Shown in pieces: positions 44,401-54,476 of a stretch of DNA of 64,000 nt (position 1 is its first letter; each line of letters begins with the position of its first letter). This DNA comes from Agelas oroides (taxonomy: Eukaryota > Porifera > Demospongiae > Agelasida > Agelasidae), in contig OX422193.1 of NCBI GenBank assembly GCA_949130485.1, positions 5,934,871 through 5,998,870 of the forward strand, written 5' to 3'. The notes under the pieces were generated by a model. The model was not told where the DNA came from, searched no databases, and saw only the letters and a program-made list of their open reading frames with translations. Position numbers and translations under genes: made by a program.

Positions 44401-47400
44401 TACCATGAGCATGGTGTAACTCGCAGTGCGCAACGCATTAGCTATGTCTGTCTACGCAAAGATGCCTTGTAGTAACCTTCGGTGAAGTATTACCTCAGGT
44501 GTGCATAGCTCTTGAGGCTGTGCTTCTCGAAATCCACGCGAAGCTTGCTCCAGGGTGGGCGCTCATTCGAGTAAACTTTGACCCTGTACAGGAAAATGGG
44601 AAAAAGTAGGGGGTGGGCGCTCTTTCGTGAGTGGGCGCTCTTTTGCGAGGTACTTTCATTTATAAATTGATGAAAGTATGTAAATTACCGAAAACTCCAA
44701 GATACATTTATAAATGATGGTCGAGGATTTGCGTTGTAAAGCTAAGGAAACTGATTGGCAACTTTGAGCATGTAACTGCATGTATCCACCCTCGGTTAGC
44801 TGCCATAGTGACCAACAGATAATGGCTCGTAAGCTTATCTTCTCTCTACACGTGCCTCTGCCTAAGCTGGGTGAGTTTCCGTTGTGTGAAGAGATCAGTC
44901 ACACTAAGACCTCCAGCCAATATCAGAGACCAAGTTACGAACTTTAATTTCATTGCATACTATACACAGTGTTTGTTCAATGCTGAGGCTGGACAAGACC
45001 TATATAAGGAACATGGATGGAACCCCAGCATATTCACCATCTGTGCGATCGCCACCAAGAACCAGAGTACAGAGCAAGTTTATTTGTGCTTCTGATGTCA
45101 GAAACGGCAGCCATCTTACTGCTGTGCCCATCTCACTGTGCTTGCACACAAGCACATTTCTGTTGTGCCTGAATTTGTGCATGTATGAATTGATTGGAAA
45201 AGGGGTGTACAAATTAAGGGTGAATAATAAAATTGCATGGTAGTACATGTATAGTAAATACATTCATGTGGGAGATCACATGATACATTCCATCTTCCTC
45301 TAGCCTCGTACCCTGGCCATTGAGGCTAATCTTTCTCTGGTACCAAGGGAAGGCCGCTACGCTAAGTGTATACAGTGATCCTGACAAGCAGTTCTAGTAC
45401 ATCTGCAGTACATGAAATAATGTCATTGGTCGATTCATGAGTTAATACCCAATGAGTTAATACCCAATGTGCACTGAGAAGACTGCACACAGTGAAACCT
45501 TATTTTTTCTGTATGGCTAAATACAACTTGTAGCTTATAGTTTGTACTGGATGGCACTATATAATTATCACCATAGTACAAAGCTATACCGGAAAATATC
45601 ACGAGTTTGTTGCCGTCTGTATTGTTACGAATGTGCAGCACAAGTAACAATGCCAACGGCAACAAAACGAATGATATTTTTTCCGGTATAGCTTGGTACT
45701 ATGGTGATAATGATTTTATCATATGAACCTTTGATTTCATTGCACGTTCAGACGCACGCACGTGACTTGTAGTACCTGATACGGATTCTCACGTGACTTG
45801 TAGTAAAAAATACGGCTTTTTATAAACTGCGTGCAGCTGCAAGGCTTCCCCATTGACTCCCATACATTAGCGTGAGTTAGACGTATGATAAATAACAAGT
45901 AATTGTGGTACAAGTATGTTGCATTGACATAAGCATCAACACGAAATAGTAATTCGCTGTCATAGTTGGGTCTAGTCATGTGCATTTCTAAGATACATAT
46001 TTTATTGCTCAACAGTACTAGCAATCTTATTTATTGACCACAGCACGCATCAATGTGGGACGGATTGCAGCACTGTTGGCCTATTGCTACCGCCTGTGTA
46101 AGGCTTACATTCAGAGCCACTTATCAGTTGGTGGGCTGATGGGATTTGTGATGATGGTCGCTGGGTGGCTGTTCAAGTTCCTCTTGAAAGCAAAGTTTTA
46201 CGATTGGCTGGAAAGACAAGGTGGATGGGTAAGTTTTCAGTAGCCGAGTATTGTGTCCTTGGCCAATCCTTTTATGGTTTGATTTTGCGATTACTATAGA
46301 AATACATTTACAGACTGGTGTAGGTTTGTTCCCATTCCTTGAGAACGAGACTAGGGATGATACGGTTTAACCTCAGAACCAGAATGGATTCAGTTAGCTT
46401 AGTACGTACTCTTGCGCTGGCAAACTATTGTGACTATACCAGCCTAGAATTGTTGTGTACAGTACATAGAAATGCCGTATACAATCTAACATAAAACTAG
46501 TGTAAATGTAGAGCATTGTGGGGCGAGACTGAGCGAGCATCGCAGAGCAGCATCGTTTGGCTAACTATGACTTTACCGGTCTTATTACCAGGTTACAGCA
46601 TACAGGACATGCATGTCTGCAGCTAGCAATTAAGGATTAAGTCTGGCCTCCTGCTGACCTCTATTGACTCTGAACACACTGCCTGGCTAGTTCTTACACA
46701 AATAGGATAGACTTCGAAAAGTCACTACGCATGATAGATATACCATCAGCTATTCAACTGTTAAAGAATCTCTGCCGCCTTCTGCGTTCTGCCCAGGTTT
46801 GTTTTCACAACTTTGGGCCCTTGTACAGTAAACGTTCGCGCTCTATCTACTCCTTCCTAGTGTCTCTCCTCACTGTCTTCACCCACACTGCTGGAAAGTA
46901 GTTTGCAGAGCGAAAATACTACTTATTGTCCACACACGGTGTGTGGTTGCGTTAAATTACAGTCTACACTGACACACTAGTGAGTTGAACAGTGGATTTT
47001 ATTATCTCACTGAGGCTCGCCCCAACTAATGTCAGCTACAGTATCTACAAAATTGTTGCAATCCAACATGAATTTCAGATATAATACCTAGAAATGTCAG
47101 CTACAGTCTAACATACAATGTGAATGTCATACGATACCATGCATGAATGTCAGGACCTGGTGCAATACCTAGAAATGTTGGTATAGTCAATAACCTGGTG
47201 CATAGCATGTGGCATGAGTATATTTACTGATAATGCCTAAGAGACAGAATGGTACCATGCACGTACATATTTCTACAGTGAAAACAAACTGTAATGGTGT
47301 CAAATAACTGCATTGCCTTACGGGATTTTGTATGCAAACTGAAGTGCTCAGAAAAATAGTGGACCGGTTAGTTTGTTTACACAAAACTATGCTTTGGAGC

Positions 47401-47623
47401 TAAAACACCTACTAGTAACTCAGGCCACACAATACATTCCATCCTCCTCCTGAGATTTCTGGTTATACCCAATTGTACTTTCTCCCTCTCCTTCTCCCTC
47501 TACCCTACTTCACAGGGCCAGCTGCTAGCCGTGTCTACCAGTGGGTGGGGACAACATGTATTCCTAGTTATTGGTGTCACTTCACTGTTAGTGTGGGCAT
47601 TCTCGTACTTTCGTGGGAGGTGA
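41483..47623 (+). CDS. BAK1: BAK-like pro-apoptotic BCL-2 family protein, four exons
   Basis: Exons 41,483-41,723; 42,275-42,406; 46,044-46,228; 47,516-47,623, total 666 nt (221 residues), all GT-AG with GTAAG-type donors. BAK and BAX oligomerise in the mitochondrial outer membrane to release cytochrome c. Residues 73-88 (VGRRLAELGDEIDSQY) are a textbook BH3, close in pattern to vertebrate BAK. BH1 at 127-140 reads INVGRIAALLAYCY, with Val where most members have Trp. BH2 ends at FYDWLERQGGW (176-186). A tail anchor follows (about 200-218). Intron 1 splits the Gly codon of the BH3 'LGD'. Intron 3 falls directly after the BH2 Trp, the known conserved BCL-2-family intron site. It is convergent with a paralogue at 48,895-52,672. 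The BAK label rather than BAX rests on BH3 similarity by eye. Confidence 0.9.
42579..43124. mobile_element. 546-bp TIR element in BAK-like intron 2, TACCGTATTGTCCC termini
   Basis: Left TACCGTATTGTCCCTGGCAA and reverse-complemented right TACTGTATTGTCCCAGGGAA match over about 30 bp, into 'AGTGCCCAT/AGCACCCAT'. Terminal TA fits a TA target. No transposase ORF is visible. The termini resemble those at 39,948 and 44,163. Confidence 0.8.
43237..43924. mobile_element. 688-bp long-inverted-repeat (foldback) element
   Basis: Arms of about 180-200 bp (left 43,237-43,437; right 43,748-43,924) are near-identical reverse complements, starting ACATG(T/C)TCATGAATAAAAT. A second nested inverted repeat of 25 bp (ctgcagggccacacgaagcg) lies at 43,510-43,534 and 43,650-43,674. 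It has no coding capacity and lies in intron 2 of the BAK-like gene. Confidence 0.85.
44163..44652. mobile_element. 490-bp TIR element, copy 2
   Basis: Complete copy of the family at 30,738-31,154. The left end is TACTGTACTCTTGCGAAAGA. The right end in reverse complement is TACCTCGCAAAAGAGCGCCC. 'GCGAAAGAGCgCC' is repeated internally near both ends. No transposase ORF is seen. Confidence 0.75.
45300..45336. mobile_element. Mini-element with AGCCTC termini
   Basis: 'tagcctcgtaccctggcc...attgaggcta': a short, imperfect AGCCTC-family hairpin in BAK-like intron 2. Confidence 0.45.
45559..45714. mobile_element. ~155-bp hairpin MITE
   Basis: The left arm 'ttatcaccatagtacaaagc' followed by 'tataccggaaaatatc' pairs with the right 'gatattttttccggtata' followed by 'gcttggtactatggtgataa'. 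The pairing continues inward through 'tttgttgccg' and 'ggcaacaaaa'. No coding capacity. Confidence 0.8.
46229..47515 (+). other. BAK-like intron 3
   Basis: 1.3-kb intron after the BH2 Trp. A weak AGCCTC-type hairpin lies near 46,327-46,360; nothing else was recognised. Confidence 0.55.
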
Positions 47624-48894
47624 TAAATGAGCTTACTATATATTTAAGTTTTTACACACATTGTGTGTATAACCACAATTTCTGTTGTGTATATAGAACC
47701 CTATAACAATCTGCTCCGAGTCTCCAATAGCCAAGCTCTTATATTATTACTATAGGTACATGTCATAGGCACTCTTTTATCGCATCACTGGTACTTCTGT
47801 TCTAGTGCTATTATATTATGTAGTAATGAACAAGACCATGGTACATGTACGACTGTAAACATAGGTATGCAAGTTGAGTGAATTGTTCCCAGAATGTCTA
47901 CCCCAAAAATGTCTAATCCCAATGCCAAACAGAGCACTAATTAGAACAGTACAGGGATGTAACCAGGGATAATGTTTATTACGTGTATGTGATATATTAA
48001 CGCATACACGTAATATATTATCCCTGGTCTAACCACTACTCTTAATAGACAGAAATCATGAAAAATGCAGTATTAATGCTACATTCCTGGGGCCAGTGTC
48101 TGTTTCTTGCAGTCTAAATTGATAATGCTGGTGACAAATTCTGCAGGGACCTGTGAACAAGGCTATTTTATACATCAGTATTGTTATTGGCTTTGTGATT
48201 ATCAGACATCATGCAGTATGTCATGTACTGTTCTTGATCCTGCTGGCACAGTTTAAGGCCCCACATACGAAATCTCAGGAAGTTGCATTTTTGAAGTAGA
48301 AAATCTGCAAGCAATATCACATATTAGCATTGTTTGAGCCCCCCCCACCTCTGTATCTCCCAAATTAAAAAGAAGTATAGACTATCCAATTTCTTCCACA
48401 GGCAAAATGCCAAGAGAGCACTTCAGGAGTATTGATTTTAGCTTGTATTGGTTTTGATAAGTCAGATTCCTTTAGGTATATTTTGGCATTAGACATTTTG
48501 GACATTAGACATTATGGGATGTTGAATGTATGAATCTTGATCAAAAAGTCGAACATATGTCACAAAATATACATCATGCATTGGTGCCAATATATATAGT
48601 ATGGTGTTATACACAAGAGGATAAGTATCTGAGACATTATTTTACAGTAAGATACAGTCAACAGTAACAAAATTAATGACATTTAGTTCAAGTACAAGTT
48701 TGGCAATGTGCAATGAGTCATGACCAAGTACAGAAAGTAGTCACCATTAGTGCCACGTACATGGTGCCGAAATGGTGGTGTGTTAGACACAACAGGATAA
48801 ATATCTATGTTTCTTTTACATAACATCTAACAAAAATAAGTGACAGTCACGAAATTAATGTCATTCAAAAACAAAGAAATGTTGCATGCATGGG
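47624..48894. other. Convergent interval between BAK-like genes
   Basis: 1.27 kb separates the two stop codons. Apart from the palindrome at 47,963 it holds nothing recognisable; 3' UTRs of both genes must lie here. Confidence 0.5.
47963..48027. mobile_element. 65-bp near-perfect palindrome
   Basis: 'ccagggataatgtttattacgtgtatg' in short pieces pairs with 'catacacgtaatatattatccctgg', with 27-bp arms and a short AT loop. It lies between the two convergent BAK-like genes, so it could be a tiny MITE. Confidence 0.75.
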
Positions 48895-51800
48895 CTATGA
48901 TCTCAGGTATCTGTACACCAACACAGCAAAGACCACCACAACACCCCCTATCACAAGGTGTCGCTTTGATATAGGCAGCCTGGGCAATAACCAATCTGTC
49001 ATTGCCAACAGCTGGCCCTGCATGAGTATCAAGATGAATATCCATATTTAGTGTTTTGTAAACAGCTACACATCCTACAGCATGCAGTGAGTGACTTTGC
49101 ATAACATCTAGCCTCGTTCCTAGGCCTTTCCTGCCTCCAGTTTGTGATTGTTTGCAGTATGCAGCAAGCTATATATATAGGCCTGGGAACGAGGCTGCAT
49201 GAAATGAATGATACTATATAGTGATCAGTAATCATCAATACTCAATAAAGTGATGTATCACCAATCTATGCTAGATCATGCTGCTAGCTTAGCCCTTTAT
49301 GGTCAGTATATAGCCATACACGGTACTGGCTCTGTTCACAAGATATACGGCTGCATATGCAGTCTGATATAATCTGTACTGCCCTTATAAGGATGACACT
49401 TAGTCTATTTTTTTTTACTTACCCATCCTCCAATCCTGCCAAGCCAGTCATAGAACCCTGTCCTCACTAGGAACTGGGCGAGATACCCCAGCAGCACACC
49501 TAGGAACCCAAAGATCCCCTTCAGAGCATACCTCAGGATGAAGGCCTTGCAGAGGTAGTAGCAGTAGGCAAAGACTCCAGCAATTCTACCCAAGTTAATC
49601 CTTCTAGCTGGAGAAAGAAATGGCATAGACAGAGAAATATAATAATAGTGGCCTGATATATAGCGTTGTTCCTAGGCCTCTCCCTTTAGTTTGTGTTCAA
49701 TATAATACACAGAAGTGGAAGAGCTGTGTGATATAGTCAACCACACTTCCTGTCAGTCTTTAGCCTGACGGTGTTTACACTTGCTGTGCATTTGGGTGAT
49801 GTACCTTTGTGTATTTAGCACATTATCACCAGCTTCCATTTCCTTTTCATTGGTACTGGACGGAAATTTTTACAAAAAGTTGACGTTTGTTTACATTTGG
49901 GTGTGAGCAACTGCCATTTAAGGTGAAATGGCCAACAATTCTCATTAACATGGGACTCGCCCCAACCATTGTCATGCCAGTTTCAATACGTCAATTTTTA
50001 AAGTATTTACACAACTGGGCTACATGTACTGCTATATTAGTTATGCAGGCTGTGGATACTTGATGTCAGTGGTGTATACAAGTCCATAAAACCAAAGTTG
50101 CCATACTAATTAGCACTAAATGACTGTGATCATGCTTTTACTGCTGGGAGACTACAAACACCGGACCCAGGACCCAAATTAGCACTAAATGACTGTGATC
50201 ATGCTTTTACAGCTGGGAGACTACAAACACCTGACCCAGGACCCAAATTAGCACTAAATGACTGTGATCATGCTTTTACTGCTGGGAGACTACAAACACC
50301 GGACCCAGGACCCAAATTAGCACTAAATGACTGTGATCATGCTTTTACTGCTGGGAGACTACAAACACCTGACCGAGGACCCAAATTAGCACTAAATGAC
50401 TGTGATCATGTTTTTACTGCTGGGAGACTACAAACACCGGACCCAGGACCCAAATTAGCACTAAATGACTGTGATCATGCTTTTACTGCTGGGAGACTAC
50501 AAACACCTGACCGAGGACCCAAATTAGCACTAAATGACTGTGATCATGCTTTTACTGCTGGGAGACTACAAACACCTGACCGAGGACCCAAATTAGCACT
50601 AAATGACTGTGATCATGCTTTTACTGCTGGGAGACTACAAACACCGGACCCAGGACCCAAATTAGCACTAAATGACTGTGATCATGCTTTTACTGCTGGG
50701 AGACTACAAACACCTGACCAAGGACCCAAATTAGCACTAAATGACTGTAATCATGCTTTTACTGCTGGGAGACTACAAACACCGGACCCAGGACCCAAAT
50801 TAGCACTAAATGACTGTAATCATGCTTTTACTGCTGGGAGACTACAAACACCGGACCCAGGACCCAAATTAGCACTAAATGACTAATACTGCTGAGATAG
50901 AGGCTGGACAGTATGACCTAATAATTATAGATGTTAATTGAATATAATAACTGAGCCTATGAGAATGGGAACTGTTGTTGGTACAGATGCAATTACAGTA
51001 CTACAGATTATATTTCCATAGCATTGACAAGTTGAGAGTTCAATACAAGCACATTGTCAAAGGTGAGCTCTATCATCTGTATATAAACTGAATTTTAACA
51101 TCCTACTTCATGAGCTTTTGAGTTAGAGTTACATGTACCATAATCTGGAAGTGCCATGATTAGATACTTTACCACACTATGGTAGGCAGCGTTTCCTGGA
51201 TTGGTAATACCAACTAAAACACTTTCAAAGGGGGACAGAAAAATGCAGTGAATAAAGGAGAAGCCTTTTACAACTTCTCATGGACTCTATTAGGCCTGAC
51301 AAAGTTATTCACAGATATATCAGCCCACCCTCATTTTCTGTATGGTTGCTTATACAAGAATACATGGGGGGCAAGCCCCGAGTAATGCTTGCAGACCAGT
51401 ACTGAGGTGGTTGTTTGGTTATAGATAAGCTTCTATATTGCAGTTGTAGATCACAGCACAGAGTGGCCATGTAGCTATCCCTCATGTTTACACTAGTTAA
51501 AGGAAGGCAGCTCAGATAAACTGTCATGAAGACAAATAATGCTTTTCTGACATTAAGCAAAAGGCAGTCCCTACCAGAGGTATCCCACAATGGTGCTATT
51601 CATGCTGCCTGGGTAACCACTATGGCTAACAGAGCTTAAATATATGCAGGTTAAGTCTGGCCTCCTGTTGAAACTGCAGCCTCATCCTACTTCATGAGCT
51701 TCTGAAACTCTGGTGCTTCGACAGATGTGACAAGAAAGGCCTCAAGTGCATGGAGAGATTCAGATCCCCTTCCTCCCTCTGTCTACCAACTAGGTATACA

Positions 51801-52672
51801 GTGACATAAAAAAAATCGACCAGGTCTTCTCCTTTCACTTTCTATAAATTGTGATAAAACTGGACAGTGGGAAGGCCTGGGAGTGAGGGTACTTTAACAG
51901 TTCATAAAAGACTAGGGGTGGTCACTCCCATTAGCGCCATATCAACAGCTGCGACTGGGGTCACAGTTGTGGTCATGGGGTTACAAAGATGTTTTGATGC
52001 GGTCATTTCATGGACGGTTGTGTGGGCCACAGAGCATTCCAGAGTCAAATTAAGAAATGCTGTGGTCACTTGGTCATTTTTGATTTGAGTTGTGGTCGGT
52101 CACAGAGTCACAGCCAAATTTAGGCGATCACAAATTGTGACCCTGGTCACGGTTGTTAATGTTGCATTAACTAGTAGGAGGGACCACCCCTGGAAAAGGC
52201 ATGGAGACACATGAACGAATCTGTAGATCTACAGAATACACTCACCAACGCCATTCTCGTCACATTCAAACACATTCTTGACCACTTTACAGAAGTGCTC
52301 AAAGGCACTCTCAGTCGAGGGATTGCCATGTGCATCAACCGTGCACTTATCCACAATGTTTCTCATCTTGGGATCCTTCTCGAAATGCTCCATAAACTCG
52401 TCCGCTATGGCGCGTATTCGCTTTCCAACACGCTCAGCCTTTGCGTGTTTATGGACTCCCTCAGAAGATATCCCACTCAGGCGAATCGACTGTGCCTGGG
52501 CCTCGGAGAGGTCTTCGTCCAACCGCGCGCTCTCGTTCATAAAACCGAGCGCCGCTGCCGTGGTCTCCTCATGTTCTTCGTCCCGTACTTGACCGGCAGT
52601 GTCCCCCAGATTAAGCTGGAGGTTGACCCTGTGCTGTGTCCCAACCTGATTGACGGTGATGGCTAGTGACAT
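48895..52672 (-). CDS. Second BAK-like BCL-2 family protein, three exons
   Basis: Exons (minus) 52,672-52,246; 49,607-49,423; 49,017-48,895, total 735 nt (244 residues), frame kept across GT-AG introns. The N-terminal 80 residues are acidic and polar. BH3 at 82-97 reads VGKRIRAIADEFMEHF, with Ala for the usual Gly before Asp. BH1 at 146-160 reads INLGRIAGVFAYCYYL, lacking the usual Trp. BH2 ends FYDWLGRIGGW at 204. The tail anchor is 225-239 (LVIGGVVVVFAVLVY) followed by Arg residues. The middle exon is 185 nt, exactly as in the gene at 41,483, and both last exons start GQLLA. They are therefore tandem paralogues now in convergent orientation. The first intron carries a 69-bp minisatellite. 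The role is probably pro-apoptotic; the altered BH3 could change partners. Confidence 0.9.
49108..49196. mobile_element. Mini-element CTAGCCTCGTTCC...GGGAACGAGGCT
   Basis: An 89-bp AGCCTC-family copy whose outer 18-bp ends pair well ('gcctcgttcctaggcc' with 'ggcctgggaacgaggc'). It lies between the second intron region and the last exon side of the minus-strand BAK-like gene. Confidence 0.7.
50108..50885 (+). repeat. 69-bp minisatellite, 11 copies plus a partial
   Basis: The motif 'tagcactaaatgactgtgat' recurs every 69 bp from 50,111 to 50,870. Units differ mainly at one site ('accggaccca' or 'acctgaccga'). It lies in intron 1 of the minus-strand BAK-like gene. No spacer variation occurs, so it is not CRISPR-like, and stops in the frames rule out coding. 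Confidence 0.97.
50886..52245 (-). other. Rest of intron 1 of the second BAK-like gene
   Basis: No gene seen. The part at about 51,900-52,160 is a degenerate cluster of 'gtggtcac'/'ggtcac' words, perhaps a decayed tandem repeat. Confidence 0.5.
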
Positions 52673-52742
52673 CGTTCTCAGACGTGGTTGATCTACGGAT
52701 ACTCAAAAACACTCCAATAATCGCCCATTGTTTTGCTGTTAC

Positions 52743-54015
52743 CGAGCCTCATTCCCGAAACAACCCTGGACCGGACCGGGCGAATTTGTTTTTATTTTGG
52801 ACGAGGTGTAGTCGCCAAATGATGGAAAATTAGTGACAGGGTTGTACCCATTCTGGTAGCTATTATGACTGTGAAGATCAAGTTGCTGACTGTGTGTTTG
52901 AATACCCAGTGTGTTGTTCTTTGCCCATCTCAAGGTGGGTCAAAGGTCATGATTCACCCACACAAAGTGAGACGTTAGACTTGGAGACATTTTCATTCTG
53001 GCTGCCAAAATGCTACTACTGTGAGAGTGATACTATCACTACTGTGAGACTGTTGGGTGTGTTGCTTTGCGTTCTCTTATAGAGTAACTGGCATATACTA
53101 TTTTTTGTATGTCATACTGTAGGTTTTAATGCTAAACCATCAACCAACTCTTCGTTTACCAAACATTGATTCCTACCAAAAGTTGCAGAGGGAACATAAA
53201 AGCAGAGCTATCACAATCTTACGGAAGCAGTTGTGTTGGCCAGCAGAATGTCTCTTAAATTCTCATCTCATTTATGTTTGTGACAATATGATGAATTTAG
53301 CCAATGAAAATGCCATATCAATTTCTGGAAATATGTTCATTCTGCTGATCATTTGCTGTGCGATTGTGATCCTTCTGCTATTAGGTTCCTCTCTTACACA
53401 CTGTGATGACTTGAATGATTTGGTTCTTTATCGTAACGTGTGATCCACCAGCAACATCAAACATCATAAACATTCACTCAACATTCAACGTCTCTTTAAC
53501 TCACGATGTTTATTACTACAGACTGGTCAATCTTTATTGATTATTGATGTTTAGAAAAAAGTTGATTCCAAGAGTTCAGATCGCAGAGTAAAATGACAAT
53601 GTTAAGATCAAGTATTGACGCCAATGGTAGCTATGCCATACAAAATAGTGCATGCCAGATAGTAGGATGGAAGCCAAAGGCAACAGACCCAACGTTTCAG
53701 TGCTGTCAGCATGCCTTGAAAGCGGTAGTTTGCTGATATAAAAATGTCTCTAAGTTCAACCTCTCACTTTGTGTGTGTAAATCACGACTTTTAATTTGAC
53801 ACAGTCTTGTCAACTTCAGATGGCAAGTAACAACACACTGGCAACAACACACGGGGCAAACTCAGCGACTTTCTCGGATCTTGACAGTCATTTCAATTAC
53901 GTATAGCTACCAGAATGGGTACAAACCTGTCATTAATTTCCCGTCGTTTTGGCGACTAAGTTCTCGAACCTCGTCCCCCCAAAAAATTCGCCCAGACTGG
54001 AACACCACTCCACCA
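52743..54015. mobile_element. 1.27-kb element with ~380-bp imperfect inverted arms
   Basis: The left arm (52,743 to about 53,120) and right arm (about 53,628-54,015) are reverse complements with divergence. Examples are 'tgggtacaa...cctgtca.taattt', 'agctaccagaatgggtac' and the 'cacacaaagtgaga'/'tctcactttgtgtg' pair. The centre holds a 104-codon ORF (53,129-53,443) with one hydrophobic stretch but no recognisable domain. It lies immediately upstream of the second BAK-like gene start, so it may carry part of its promoter. Confidence 0.7.
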
Positions 54016-54137
54016 TTCCGTTCCGGTTTTGCATGTGGTTCCACAACACGCCTTATTCAGCTAGACTTCCACACTATGTGCAGTGAGTTAGCTTAATGAT
54101 TATGACAAGCTCAGAGACAAGCTGGTTAATTTCTCCA

Positions 54138-54206
54138 CCTAGCCTCATTCCCTGGCTCATTTCCTCTCCTGCATGCAGGACACTGAAGAGCCTGGGTACA
54201 AGGCTA
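54138..54206. mobile_element. Mini-element CTAGCCTCATTCCC...GGGTACAAGGCTA
   Basis: A 69-bp AGCCTC-family copy with imperfectly pairing ends, 270 bp beyond the 3' end of the Kelch/ZU5 gene. Confidence 0.6.
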
Positions 54207-54476
54207 TTGTCCACCAGCATTCAATTTGTGGAAAAAGAAAGAGAAAAAAAAAAACGTAAAAAAGAGAACACTTTAATTAGAAACTTGTATTGTTAGCAAC
54301 TAGAGACTAATTTTTTGCAACATTACTACTCAAGGCCATGAGAGGAGAAGGAGCAGAAATGAACAATGGTCAGTGGGACACAATATAGCCACAATGAAGA
54401 AACTCAATACCAAACACAGGTTGAAGAGAACAAAAATGATTAGTGGGTGACAACATTCATTCAGTAACAAAGTAAT

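Noticed and set aside
50108..50885. CRISPR-like regular spacing
   Set aside because: The whole 69-bp unit is repeated with no unique spacers, and the context is a eukaryotic intron.
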